A stretch of DNA of 64,000 bases from an uncultured Porphyromonadaceae bacterium (lineage in GTDB: Bacteria; Bacteroidota; Bacteroidia; Bacteroidales; Muribaculaceae). The DNA is taken from positions 1-64,000 of the forward strand of contig USMC01000008.1 of NCBI GenBank assembly GCA_900555715.1, in the 5' to 3' direction. A program made the translations under genes and the position numbers. A model generated the notes under the pieces. It was not told the DNA's origin, made no database searches, and was given only the letters and a program-made list of their open reading frames with translations. Positions within the stretch are counted from its first letter, which is position 1. Each line of letters opens with the position of its first letter. Positions 36,544 to 44,946 of this stretch are shown here, one piece after another.

Positions 36544-36993
36544 ATGAAAAGAATCTATTCCAATCTACGCCAAATCACATCACGCGTCTGCATGGCAGGT
36601 CTTGCTTTACTCGGATTCAGCTGCTCCGACGAAGTAGAATGTATGTACGGTACTCCGACAACTGAGTTCGAAATCAAAGGTGTCGTGACTTCAGAAGACG
36701 GTACGCCTGTTCAGAATGCGGAAGTGAGAGTGACAGAACGTGGGGTTCCTTCCGATCCTGGTGCTTGTGGCAGAGACACTACGGAATCAGATGGTGCATA
36801 TAACTTGAAAGGTTATATATCCGCCTTCTCTGAAAGTATTCTTAAAGTTGTCTGCATTCCCGAAGATGCTTCTTTTGCAGCTGATTCTGTAGAGGTGAAA
36901 CTTACGAAAACGGAGGGCGGCGACGGTGCCTGGATCATGGGCAAAGGCGAGGCTACCGTCGATTTTAAACTAAAAAAGAAAGCGGCGGAATGA
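36544..36993 (+). CDS. Radical-SAM-associated putative lipoprotein
   Basis: A 149-residue exported lipoprotein with lipobox LGFSC (Cys27) after a long basic N-terminus. Right after the lipid site comes SDEVECMYGTPTTEF, then a carboxypeptidase-like regulatory domain (FEIKGVVTSEDGTPVQNAEVRV...DGAYNLKG). This layout is that of the lipoprotein family found beside a particular radical-SAM/SPASM enzyme in Bacteroidetes (TIGR04134-type, from memory). The enzyme gene follows with a 4-base overlap. It may be the substrate of that enzyme; the nature of any modification is not known to me. Confidence 0.8.
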   Translation: MKRIYSNLRQITSRVCMAGLALLGFSCSDEVECMYGTPTTEFEIKGVVTSEDGTPVQNAEVRVTERGVPSDPGACGRDTTESDGAYNLKGYISAFSESILKVVCIPEDASFAADSVEVKLTKTEGGDGAWIMGKGEATVDFKLKKKAAE

Positions 36994-38063
36994 AGCCGTT
37001 GTCGCTCCGACAGCGGATAGCTCTTGAGCTTAATCTACGTTTAAAGAAAGAGCGCCGTAGCAAGCATCCGCTGCGGCAGCTTTTCTGGGAATGTACGTGG
37101 CGCTGCAATCTGTCGTGCCGCCATTGCGGTAGCGATTGCAAGAGCTCGTCGATGCTGCCGGATATGCCGGCGGAGGATTTCCTTCGGGTCGTAGATACAA
37201 TCCGTCCGCACGTCGATCCGCACCGGCTCAATATTGTCATTACAGGAGGAGAACCGCTTGTCCGCCAGGATATAGAGCAGGTCGGTCTTGAGCTTTACCG
37301 GCGCGAAATGCCGTGGGGCATTGTGACCAACGGCATGCTTCTCAATGAAAAACGTTTCGAGTCTCTCAGGCGTGCCGGGCTCCATAATCTTACGATAAGT
37401 CTTGACGGACTGGAGGAGAACCACAACTGGATGCGAGGGCATAAGGAGTCATTCAGGAGAGCTGTCGCCGCCATCCGCATGGCTGCTAAGGCGCCGGATA
37501 TACATTTCGATGTCGTCACGTGTGTGAACCGCCGCTCGCTGCCGGAACTCGGCGCCTTGAAGGAACTGCTGACAGATGCCGGCGTGAAAAGGTGGCGTCT
37601 GTTCACTATCTTCCCCTCGGGTCGTGCGGCGCAACATCCCGAATTCGACCTCGGGCAGGACGAACTGCGTACCCTCATGGAGTTTATAATCGCGACACGC
37701 AAGGAAGGTCGCATACACCCCTCGTTCTGCTGCGAAGGATTTCTCGCCGGTTATGAAGGGCTTGTGCGCGACTACTTCTTCGAGTGCGGTGCCGGTGTGA
37801 CTGTGGCATCTGTCCTTCTCGACGGAGGTATAGGCGCCTGTCCGAGCATACGCGCCGATTACAGGCAGGGAAATATCTATACCGATGATTTTTGGGATGT
37901 GTGGCAGAACCGTTTCGGTGCCTACCGCGACCGCGGATGGATGAAACGGGGTGTGTGCGCCGACTGCTCTTTCTGGCGCTACTGCGAGGGCAACGGCATG
38001 CACTTGCGCGATGCCGACGGAAACTTGATGCACTGCCATCTTCGTAAAGGCGATGATAAATGA
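36990..38063 (+). CDS. Radical SAM/SPASM protein paired with a lipoprotein
   Basis: A 357-residue radical-SAM enzyme. The 4Fe-4S cluster motif is Cys39, Cys43 and Cys46 in RCNLSCRHCGSDC, with extra Cys35 and Cys50 nearby. The partial TIM barrel continues with ITGGEPLVRQD near 85 and ISLDGLEENHNWMRG near 133. A SPASM-like C-terminus has Cys residues in FECGAG, GACPS, GVCADCSFWRYCEG and MHCH, which can hold auxiliary clusters. Enzymes of this kind modify peptides or proteins. The family partner (TIGR04133-type, from memory) is the lipoprotein directly upstream, with which it overlaps by four bases. Confidence 0.9.
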   Translation: MKPLSLRQRIALELNLRLKKERRSKHPLRQLFWECTWRCNLSCRHCGSDCKSSSMLPDMPAEDFLRVVDTIRPHVDPHRLNIVITGGEPLVRQDIEQVGLELYRREMPWGIVTNGMLLNEKRFESLRRAGLHNLTISLDGLEENHNWMRGHKESFRRAVAAIRMAAKAPDIHFDVVTCVNRRSLPELGALKELLTDAGVKRWRLFTIFPSGRAAQHPEFDLGQDELRTLMEFIIATRKEGRIHPSFCCEGFLAGYEGLVRDYFFECGAGVTVASVLLDGGIGACPSIRADYRQGNIYTDDFWDVWQNRFGAYRDRGWMKRGVCADCSFWRYCEGNGMHLRDADGNLMHCHLRKGDDK

Positions 38064-38155
38064 CTCCGCTCACGTGCTTATTGCGAAAAAGCGAAAAAGT
38101 CCGCATAATTGACAAAAAATCTGTGCGGAAACACGGAAAAATAAAATATAATCAC

Positions 38156-38163
38156 TAACTTTG
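38156..38163 (+). promoter_or_regulatory. -7 box (TAACTTTG) of tRNA-Ser
   Basis: An exact consensus 15 bases before the tRNA. The -33 element is not evident. Confidence 0.6.
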
Positions 38164-38178
38164 CATTCGCAAAAGCAA

Positions 38179-38266
38179 GGAGCGATGCTCGAGTGGCTGA
38201 AGAGGCACGCCTGGAAAGCGTGTAAACGTCAAAAGCGTTTCCCGAGTTCGAATCTCGGTCGCTCCG
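38179..38266 (+). tRNA. tRNA-Ser (GGA)
   Basis: Class II tRNA with acceptor GGAGCGA/TCGCTCC, anticodon arm CACGC/GCGTG with loop CTGGAAA (anticodon GGA), a long variable arm (AAACGTCAAAAGCGTTT) and T arm CCGAG/CTCGG with TTCGAAT. Discriminator G, as usual for serine. Confidence 0.97.
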
Positions 38267-38277
38267 CAAAGAATATG

Positions 38278-38311
38278 AATCCCGCAAGCAGAATTGCCTG
38301 CGGGATTTTTT
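38278..38311 (+). terminator. Terminator of tRNA-Ser
   Basis: A 9-bp stem (AATCCCGCA/TGCGGGATT) followed by T residues. The zeta-toxin-like gene begins only 11 bases later, with no promoter visible between. Confidence 0.85.
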
Positions 38312-38321
38312 GCAGTATCAG

Positions 38322-38894
38322 ATGATAAAACCGACATTATATATTATCGCTGGATGTAATGGAGCCGGTAAAACTACGGCTTCTTATTCTTTGCTACCGG
38401 ATTTATTGGAGTGTCGTGAATTTGTCAATGCGGACGAAATAGCTAAAGGTCTTTCTCCATTCAATCCTGAATCCGTAGCGTTAGAGGCTGGAAAGATGAT
38501 GCTTCAGCGAATAAATCTGTTATTGAGCCAGGAAAAAACATTTGCAATAGAGACAACTCTTGCAACTCGTAGCTATGCGTCGTTAGTCGACAGAGCGCAT
38601 GTGCGCGGTTACAACGTAGTGCTCTTGTTCTTTTGGCTTCCTTCTCCTGAAATGGCGGTTGCTCGCGTTGCTAAACGGGTAAGCGAGGGAGGTCATGATA
38701 TCCCGATTGAAACAATTCATCGACGTTATTGGTTAGGTTTACATAATTTCTTCAATATTTTCGCTCCTATTGTTGACAGTTGGACTCTTTACGATAATAT
38801 GGATGAAACTATAGAAGTAGCCAATGAAACTGGAATAATAGATGAACCCCTCTATAAAATAATAAAGGAACTATGTCTGAGCAGGAAAAAATAG
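38322..38894 (+). CDS. Zeta-toxin family P-loop kinase
   Basis: A 190-residue protein of the zeta toxin/chloramphenicol-phosphotransferase-like fold. The Walker A sequence is GCNGAGKTT at residues 11-19, followed by FVNADEIAKGLSPF near 38 (substrate-sensing Asp/Glu region), AIETTLATRSY near 73 and RVAKRVSEGGHDIP near 118. Zeta toxins phosphorylate UDP-N-acetylglucosamine; whether this one does is not shown. Codon and base use are more AT-rich than the neighbours, which suggests acquisition. ATG 38322 is preferred over a TTG four codons earlier. It overlaps the small gene downstream by 22 bases. Confidence 0.85.
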   Translation: MIKPTLYIIAGCNGAGKTTASYSLLPDLLECREFVNADEIAKGLSPFNPESVALEAGKMMLQRINLLLSQEKTFAIETTLATRSYASLVDRAHVRGYNVVLLFFWLPSPEMAVARVAKRVSEGGHDIPIETIHRRYWLGLHNFFNIFAPIVDSWTLYDNMDETIEVANETGIIDEPLYKIIKELCLSRKK

Positions 38895-39061
38895 ATATCA
38901 GGAATAAGATCAATGAAGGTCTCAAAAAATCGTACGAGGCTTTGCTTAGACGCAAGGCTGCCCTCGGACAAGATATGGTTATAGCTGACGCCAACGGTCA
39001 ACCGCTTATTGTACCCGCGGCTGAACTACTCGCAAAAAGAGAAGAAGAAAAGGCATTATAG
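38873..39061 (+). CDS. Small partner of the zeta-toxin-like protein (putative antitoxin)
   Basis: A 62-residue, highly charged, helical protein (EKIDIRNKINEGLKKSYEALLRRKAALGQDMVIADANGQPLIVPAAELLAKREEEK). The C-terminal half has a short 'VIADANGQPLIVPA' beta motif. Because it overlaps the toxin-like gene by 22 bases it is certainly co-expressed. It is not recognisably epsilon-like, and it follows the toxin instead of preceding it, so an antitoxin role is inferred from context alone. Confidence 0.7.
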   Translation: MSEQEKIDIRNKINEGLKKSYEALLRRKAALGQDMVIADANGQPLIVPAAELLAKREEEKAL

Positions 39062-39090
39062 GTGCCATCGCCCTTAGGTGAACGGGAAAA

Positions 39091-39127
39091 ACCTTTCGCA
39101 CATGATTTTGAACTTTGTGCGAAAGGT
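39091..39127 (+). terminator. Terminator of the zeta-toxin-like locus
   Basis: A perfect 12-bp stem (ACCTTTCGCACA/TGTGCGAAAGGT) with a 13-base loop, followed by CTTCTTCT, 30 bases after the stop of the small gene. Confidence 0.75.
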
Positions 39128-39283
39128 CTTCTTCTGATTCTTGCGCCGATGCAATGTCTATCTCCGGGGGCGCGAAACCTTCCTTTACCTTAACTCATTC
39201 GCCGAATACATTTCCAGCCCTCGCTGACCGCCGAGAGAGCGGCACGTTGATGAGGCTTATTGAGTTAAAAAGAATTAATTATG

Positions 39284-39315
39284 GTTGCACAGTAACAATA
39301 TTGGAAATACCTTTG
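39284..39315 (+). promoter_or_regulatory. Promoter of the FadL-type gene
   Basis: TTG, a 21-base spacer and TACCTTTG, 43 bases before the start codon at 39358. Confidence 0.6.
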
Positions 39316-39357
39316 CCCAAAAATCAGCGAGGCGCGTGCCTTGCTTAACTATTTATT

Positions 39358-40761
39358 ATGAGAAAAATACTGATTACGATTTTTGCCGCTGCCACTTGTT
39401 CGGCAGCCTTTGCCGAAGGCTATCAGATAAATTCGTTGTCTGCCAAGCAGATAGGTATGGGACATACGGGCATAGCTCTCAAGCTTGGCGCGGAAAGCAT
39501 GTTTTTCAATCCCGCCGGAATGGCGTTCATGGACAAGACGATGGACATTTCGGCTTCCGTGTCCGGCATAATGGCATATTGCACTGCTACCGAGAACAAT
39601 GCGAAATATGAGACCGACAATAATATTTCAACACCCTTGGGCATACATGCCGCTTTCTCGATCTACGACAATCTCAAAGCAGGAATATCCTTCTACACTC
39701 CCTATGGCTCGTCGATCAACTGGACTGACAACTGGCCCGGAGCTGTTCTCAACCAGAATGTCAGCCTGAAGGTATTCACCCTGCAGCCGACATTGTCGTG
39801 GGCTATAACACCGAAGCTGTCTGTCGGTGCCGGAGCAATGATTTCCTGGGGCTCGGTCGACCTCAACAAGGGTCTTGTCACAGCTTCAAGCGCCGATCTT
39901 GCCATTGACGCACTGAAAGCGATAGGGCAGCTGCCCGACGCGACTCCTGGCTTCGGACATACATCGCCGGCATCGGTGAACCTCGTCGGAAATGCCACTC
40001 CTACCGTCGGACTGAATGCCGGAGCCATGTACAATTTCAATGAAAAATGGACCGTCGGCGTGTCGCTGCGCACTCTGATGAAGATGAAAGTCAAAGCCGG
40101 CGACGCCCATGTGCGCTATGCCAACGCCATCGCGCAGAATCTGCTCGGCGAAAATCTCGACCTCATCGACAATGCCAACTTCCGTGCCGAGATGCCATGC
40201 CCTATGGTTATCGGTGCGGGCGTGTCATATAAGCCCATCGACCGGCTGACGCTCGCCTTCGACGCACGACTGACGTTCTGGAAGGCATATAAGCAGCTCG
40301 ACATAGAGTTTCTCGCCGAGCAACTTACACCGTACAACCAGAACATCGTCAAAAAATACCGCAATGCGATGTGCTATTCGCTCGGAGCGCAATATGCCGT
40401 CACTCCGCGTTTCGATGCCCGTGTAGGTCTGATGATAGATACTACGCCTGTCAACAGCGACTACTACAATCCTGAGACTCCCGGCATGACTAAGATTGAG
40501 CCGACGATAGGTCTTTCGTTCCGTCCGATTCCCCGTCTGTCGGTCGACCTTGCGTTCATGTACATCACCGGTACGGGCATAGACGGAGCACAATGCACCT
40601 ATCCCGACCTCCTCGGCGCCACCATGATAAAGAAACTGACCGATGCCGGGCTTCCTCAGCAGATAATCGACAGTTTCGGATTCCGGACCGCCGGCACATT
40701 CCGTGCCGACTACCGCCTCCACGCTTTCACACCTTCCATCGGATTCAGCTACTCTTTCTGA
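39358..40761 (+). CDS. OmpP1/FadL-type outer membrane transport protein
   Basis: A 467-residue outer-membrane beta-barrel for hydrophobic compounds. The signal peptide is cleaved at AAFA-EGYQ. The hatch region then shows INSLSAKQIGMGHTGIALKLGAESMFFNPAGMAFMD, the typical FadL/TodX N-terminus with the NPAG motif. The barrel ends in YSF with a terminal Phe for BAM recognition. The substrate is not predictable. It has its own promoter and a strong terminator, so it stands alone. Confidence 0.9.
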   Translation: MRKILITIFAAATCSAAFAEGYQINSLSAKQIGMGHTGIALKLGAESMFFNPAGMAFMDKTMDISASVSGIMAYCTATENNAKYETDNNISTPLGIHAAFSIYDNLKAGISFYTPYGSSINWTDNWPGAVLNQNVSLKVFTLQPTLSWAITPKLSVGAGAMISWGSVDLNKGLVTASSADLAIDALKAIGQLPDATPGFGHTSPASVNLVGNATPTVGLNAGAMYNFNEKWTVGVSLRTLMKMKVKAGDAHVRYANAIAQNLLGENLDLIDNANFRAEMPCPMVIGAGVSYKPIDRLTLAFDARLTFWKAYKQLDIEFLAEQLTPYNQNIVKKYRNAMCYSLGAQYAVTPRFDARVGLMIDTTPVNSDYYNPETPGMTKIEPTIGLSFRPIPRLSVDLAFMYITGTGIDGAQCTYPDLLGATMIKKLTDAGLPQQIIDSFGFRTAGTFRADYRLHAFTPSIGFSYSF

Positions 40762-40776
40762 ATCTGACAAAAATAT

Positions 40777-40820
40777 AGCCGGGCTGCGCGCTTCAACAAG
40801 TGTGCGGCCCGGCTTCTTTT
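40777..40820 (+). terminator. Terminator of the FadL-type gene
   Basis: A stem of about 13 bp built on AGCCGGGC/GCCCGGCT, followed by TCTTTT. Confidence 0.85.
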
Positions 40821-40842
40821 ATGCATGTATCGACTGCAAAAA

Positions 40843-40878
40843 CTACAATATCCTCTGAAACTACAATATCCCCTGAAA
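40843..40878 (+). repeat. Two tandem copies of an 18-base unit upstream of the TonB-receptor operon
   Basis: The units CTACAATATCCTCTGAAA and CTACAATATCCCCTGAAA follow each other directly and differ at one base. They end 30 bases before the -7 box of the operon, a good place for a regulator to bind. Confidence 0.7.
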
Positions 40879-40907
40879 AAGGTATTTCATATATAAAATA
40901 TTAATAT

Positions 40908-40915
40908 TAACTTTG
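40908..40915 (+). promoter_or_regulatory. -7 box (TAACTTTG) of the TonB-receptor operon
   Basis: An exact consensus 33 bases before the TTG start codon. There is no -33 TTG, which would fit control by an activator at the tandem repeat upstream. Confidence 0.6.
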
Positions 40916-40947
40916 CCAGCGAAAATCAAGATAAGGTAACAAATAGT

Positions 40948-43698
40948 TTGCAAAAGAGAAAAATTATCATATTATTGCTATGTATGATGGCTGTTCTGAC
41001 GGCAAAAGCGTACAATGTCGGCGTTCGCGTAATAGATGCGTCATCGTCCGAGCCCATCGAGTTTGCCGCTGTCGGCATCAGCAGAGGAGAAAGTCGCACC
41101 GTTACGGGCGGCATGACCGATCCAGACGGTATCTGCGCTCTCGATATTTCTGCCGGACGTTGGAGAGTCACCGTCACTTCGGTAGGCTATAAGTCCGCTT
41201 CACGCGACATCCAGCTCAGCCGCAATACATTCATCACTATAGCTCTCAGTCGCGATGACGCTCTGAAAGAAGTAGTTGTTACCGCCCGTGAGGCGCATAA
41301 CGCGTCGTCGGCGTCGCTCATCGATACCACGGCTATGCGGCATCTGCAGCCGTCGAGTTTCACCGATCTCGTCAGCCTTCTGCCCGGCGGTACGACCAAA
41401 GACCCCGCTATGGGGACTGTCAACAGCATTGCGTTGCGTCAGGCCGACGGCATAAGTCCCAACGAAGACTATGCCACGTCGGCGCTCGGTACGTCATTTG
41501 TCGTCGACGGTGTGCGCCTCAATACCGACGCTGAAATGCAGACCACTCCCGACGGCACACGCAGCACGCGCATGTCGACAGGCAAGGGCGTCGACATGCG
41601 TTCGCTGTCGACCGACGAGATAGAGAGTGTCGAGATAGTCCGAGGCATACCTTCGGTAGAGTATGGTGAGCTGACTTCCGGACTTGTCAACATCAGGCGC
41701 AAGAGCAGTGCAGGCAAGTTCGAAGCACGTTTCAAGGCAGACACACAGAGTCAGCTTTTCTATATAGGCAAAGGTATCGACATTTTCGGCGACGAAAGAT
41801 GGATTGTCAACGCCGGAGTCGATTATCTTGACTCAAAAGTCGACCCGCGCGACAACCGTGACAGCTATAAGCGCCTCGGGGGCTCGCTGAGAAGTACGCG
41901 CCGCTGGCTCGGACCGGAAGCACGGCTGACGTGGAATTCATCCTTCACCTACAGCGGTACTTTCGAGAAAGACGACAACGACCCCGACCTTGCCGTCAAC
42001 AATACGATAGATTTCTATAAAAACACACGCCATAATTTCCGCTGGGACAATACGCTGACCTATGCACCCGGCGCTTCCTCGCATCTGGAGAACCTGAGCG
42101 TGACTGCCAGCGTAAGCTATGCTGACGAAAATCTTGAGCAGAGCAAGCATGTGGCGTCGTCGCGCATCATGCCGCTGCCTGTGTCTCTCGTGCCCGGACC
42201 GAACGACGTCGGCTATCTGCCGATGCTCTATCTTGCCGACTACCGTGTAGAAGGGCGTCCTTTCACCGCTCTTGCGAAGGCTTCCGGACGATTCCTTTTC
42301 GAAAACCGCAAGCTTTCTGAAACTCTGAAGCTCGGTGTAGAATGGAACATGAGCAAGAACTACGGACGCGGGGCCGTCTACGACATCAACCGTCCGCTGT
42401 CGGCGGGCAACAACAGCCGCCCGCGTGCTTTCAGCGACATACCGGCTATGCACCAGCTGTCGGCATACGTGGAGTCTAACACGAGCCTGCGCACCGGACG
42501 CAATACCCTGACGCTTACCGCCGGTCTGCGCGAGACGCAGCTGCTGCACCTCGACAGCCGATATTACCTCAGCGGCAGACCTTATCTTGACCCGCGTGTC
42601 AACCTTGTGTGGAATCTTCCATGGGCGACAGTGCGCGGCGAGCGCATGACATTCGAGCTTGCCGGTGGCGCCGGATGGCACACCAAGATGCCCGTTGCGG
42701 CAAGCCTATATCCGGATAAATTCTACACCGATATCGAGCAGCTCAACTACTATCACAATGTGCCCGACTACCGCACGATGAATGTGATGACCTATGTCGA
42801 CGACCTGACGAACTATGGTCTGCGCGCCGCCCGCAATTTCAAATGGGAAGTGCGCGCCGATATCAGCTACCGCGACAACCGTCTGTCTGTGACGTATTTC
42901 CGTGAAGACATGCGTAACGGTTTCCGCACCGCTGCCGAAGTATATAAATATACTTTCCGACGCTACGACGCATCCGCCTACGACCCTTACGCCACCGGTC
43001 ATGCTCCGTCGATCGACGAGTTGCCGTCGGCGCCTGACGCATATCTTGCCGTACGCAGCAAACCGTCCAACGGCAGCCGCACGCGCAAAGAAGGCATAGA
43101 GTATACCTTCCGCTCGCGGCGTATAAAGTCGATTCATACGCGCCTCACCATTACAGGCGCGTATTTCCGCACCGTCAACAGCAACAGTCAGCCGCTGTGG
43201 TACAAGCCTTCGGTCATTGTTGCCGGTAAGGAACTGCAATATGCCGGATTGTACGATGACAATGACGGCAACATCTACCGCAGTTTCAACACCAACTTTC
43301 TTTTCGACACCGACCTGCCGCGTCTCGGACTCAATTTTTCCATCGGCATCCAGAACATATGGTTCACCTCGCGGCAGACCTTGTGGCGCGACGGCAGACC
43401 GGTGCAGTATATCGATATCGACGGAAACATCCGCCCATATACCGATGCCAGCGCCGCCGACGCATATCTTAAACAGCTCATCCGTCCGTACAGCGAAAGC
43501 TCCTTCGTCAGGCTGACAGTGCCGGTGGAGACAACGGTCAATCTCAAGGGCACCAAGACTTTCTGGAAAAACCGTATCGGTATGGCGGTATATGTCAACC
43601 GCCTCATCGCCATACAGCCCGACTATAAGCGCTACGGTATTACCATGCGCCGCTTTTCCACACCGTACTTCGGTATGGAGCTCAATCTGAAATTTTAA
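40948..43698 (+). CDS. TonB-dependent outer membrane receptor
   Basis: A 916-residue TonB-dependent transporter. After the signal peptide comes a carboxypeptidase-like domain (about 22-100, VGVRVIDASSSEPIEFAAVGIS...), the plug (about 105-240, with LKEVVVTAREA, TSFVVDGVRL and IESVEIVRGIPSVEYGELTSGLVNI) and the beta-barrel ending MELNLKF. The start is taken as TTG 40948. The next in-frame ATG (40984) would remove the basic QKRK of the signal peptide. It heads an operon with DUF4876 and DUF6850 proteins and an ABC transporter. The substrate is unknown. No SusD-like lipoprotein is present. Confidence 0.9.
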   Translation: MQKRKIIILLLCMMAVLTAKAYNVGVRVIDASSSEPIEFAAVGISRGESRTVTGGMTDPDGICALDISAGRWRVTVTSVGYKSASRDIQLSRNTFITIALSRDDALKEVVVTAREAHNASSASLIDTTAMRHLQPSSFTDLVSLLPGGTTKDPAMGTVNSIALRQADGISPNEDYATSALGTSFVVDGVRLNTDAEMQTTPDGTRSTRMSTGKGVDMRSLSTDEIESVEIVRGIPSVEYGELTSGLVNIRRKSSAGKFEARFKADTQSQLFYIGKGIDIFGDERWIVNAGVDYLDSKVDPRDNRDSYKRLGGSLRSTRRWLGPEARLTWNSSFTYSGTFEKDDNDPDLAVNNTIDFYKNTRHNFRWDNTLTYAPGASSHLENLSVTASVSYADENLEQSKHVASSRIMPLPVSLVPGPNDVGYLPMLYLADYRVEGRPFTALAKASGRFLFENRKLSETLKLGVEWNMSKNYGRGAVYDINRPLSAGNNSRPRAFSDIPAMHQLSAYVESNTSLRTGRNTLTLTAGLRETQLLHLDSRYYLSGRPYLDPRVNLVWNLPWATVRGERMTFELAGGAGWHTKMPVAASLYPDKFYTDIEQLNYYHNVPDYRTMNVMTYVDDLTNYGLRAARNFKWEVRADISYRDNRLSVTYFREDMRNGFRTAAEVYKYTFRRYDASAYDPYATGHAPSIDELPSAPDAYLAVRSKPSNGSRTRKEGIEYTFRSRRIKSIHTRLTITGAYFRTVNSNSQPLWYKPSVIVAGKELQYAGLYDDNDGNIYRSFNTNFLFDTDLPRLGLNFSIGIQNIWFTSRQTLWRDGRPVQYIDIDGNIRPYTDASAADAYLKQLIRPYSESSFVRLTVPVETTVNLKGTKTFWKNRIGMAVYVNRLIAIQPDYKRYGITMRRFSTPYFGMELNLKF

Positions 43699-43716
43699 TC
43701 AACAATTATATTTGTT

Positions 43717-44946
43717 ATGAAACTCAACAAAAAATCCATCAGCCGTTTCTTGCTCTGCGTCTTCGCCGCAGCAGGAATGTCGGCAGTAGTAACGGCTTGC
43801 GATCCGGACAATGAAGAAGCACTCTTCGTCGTATGTCCGGTCAACAAAACGCCGGAAGGACTTCCTGAAGGTACAGTCATCAAGGAAGGTACCATCACCT
43901 ACACCGAGCTCAACACAGGCAAGGTGACGACATTCAGCCTTCCGCAGACCGACGCCGATCTCCTGCCCGCCGGAACATATAACGTTGAGGCGACAGCTAC
44001 CGTAACTCTTCCCGACGGTAGCGAACGCACGCTTCGCGCTGTCGCCAACCAGCAGGTTGTCAGCGTCACAAGCCAGGATATCGAGCTCAACTGGTTCTTC
44101 TACAACCCGGATAACACCCTCGTTTTCGGTGAGATTTATTTCGCCGGGTCGCCAAACGCTGCAGGCACGAACGGTCTGTACGACACGTACTTCACCATCT
44201 ATAACAACACCGACGAAGTGCAATATGCCGATGGTATTGCCATTGTAGAGAGCAAATTCGTCAACACTATAACCGACGAAATTCTCACCGAGGCCAATAA
44301 GCCTGAGAACAATTTCACCGTTCAGACCGTCTACGTCATCCCCGGCAACGGTACCGATGTTGCCATTGCCCCCGGACAGTCTATCAAGATCGTCGATCAG
44401 GCTATCGACTGGTCCGAGCAGGTTGCCGGTGCCCTCAACCATACCGACGCCGACTTCGAATGGTACGATGAAGTGACAACCGGCAAGATACGCGACACCG
44501 ACAACCCCGACGTCCCCAACCTCGACAAATGGTTCTCTTACAGTGCTACCATCTGGATTCCCAGCAACCTCTGCAACCGCTCTTACGCTCTTGTGCGCTT
44601 CCCGGAAGGCACGACTGCCGAAAGCTTCCTCGCTGATAACGACGGTACATACAAATTCATCAACCAGGTTACCGGCAAGGAGATGACTGGCAACAAGTGT
44701 TACCTCGTGAAGTACGACTGGATTCTCGACGGCATTAACTTCTGCCCCGACGAAAAATTCACTACCAACGCTCTCCGCGCCAGCATCGATGCCGGTCATG
44801 TTGCCATCTCGGCAAAAGACAAGGACGCGGCACGCTTCGGCAAGAAATTCGTCCGCCGCACATCGGGCACTTCGGCAGCAGGAAACAAAGTCCTTATGGA
44901 TACCAACGACTCTGCCGCCGACTTCGAAGTAGTATCTGCCAAATAA
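43717..44946 (+). CDS. DUF4876 family lipoprotein
   Basis: A 409-residue exported lipoprotein with lipobox VVTAC (Cys28). The first ~100 residues after the anchor form a beta-sandwich-like domain (VIKEGTITYTELNTGKVTTF...ERTLRAVANQQVV). The remainder includes FGEIYFAGSPNAAGTNGLYDTYFTIYNNTDEVQYADGIAI, characteristic of DUF4876, and ends FVRRTSGTSAAGNKVLMDTNDSAADFEVV. It takes the place a SusD-type binding lipoprotein would have next to the receptor, so a surface-exposed binding role is likely. The stop shares its last base with the start of the next gene. Confidence 0.85.
   Translation: MKLNKKSISRFLLCVFAAAGMSAVVTACDPDNEEALFVVCPVNKTPEGLPEGTVIKEGTITYTELNTGKVTTFSLPQTDADLLPAGTYNVEATATVTLPDGSERTLRAVANQQVVSVTSQDIELNWFFYNPDNTLVFGEIYFAGSPNAAGTNGLYDTYFTIYNNTDEVQYADGIAIVESKFVNTITDEILTEANKPENNFTVQTVYVIPGNGTDVAIAPGQSIKIVDQAIDWSEQVAGALNHTDADFEWYDEVTTGKIRDTDNPDVPNLDKWFSYSATIWIPSNLCNRSYALVRFPEGTTAESFLADNDGTYKFINQVTGKEMTGNKCYLVKYDWILDGINFCPDEKFTTNALRASIDAGHVAISAKDKDAARFGKKFVRRTSGTSAAGNKVLMDTNDSAADFEVVSAK

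Larger units (their letters stand above)
39062..39357. other. Intergenic region between zeta-toxin locus and fadL-type gene
   Basis: About 300 bases with no gene I can support. It holds the terminator at 39091-39127, an 8-bp inverted repeat (TTAACTCA at 39190 and TGAGTTAA at 39260) that may be a remnant of a mobile insertion or a long-range fold, and the promoter at 39284-39315. A 77-codon open frame here has no family signature and overlaps the promoter. Confidence 0.6.

Noticed and set aside
39115..39348. 77-codon open frame before the FadL-type gene
   Set aside because: It begins inside the terminator of the zeta-toxin locus, covers the promoter of the next gene and has no domain.
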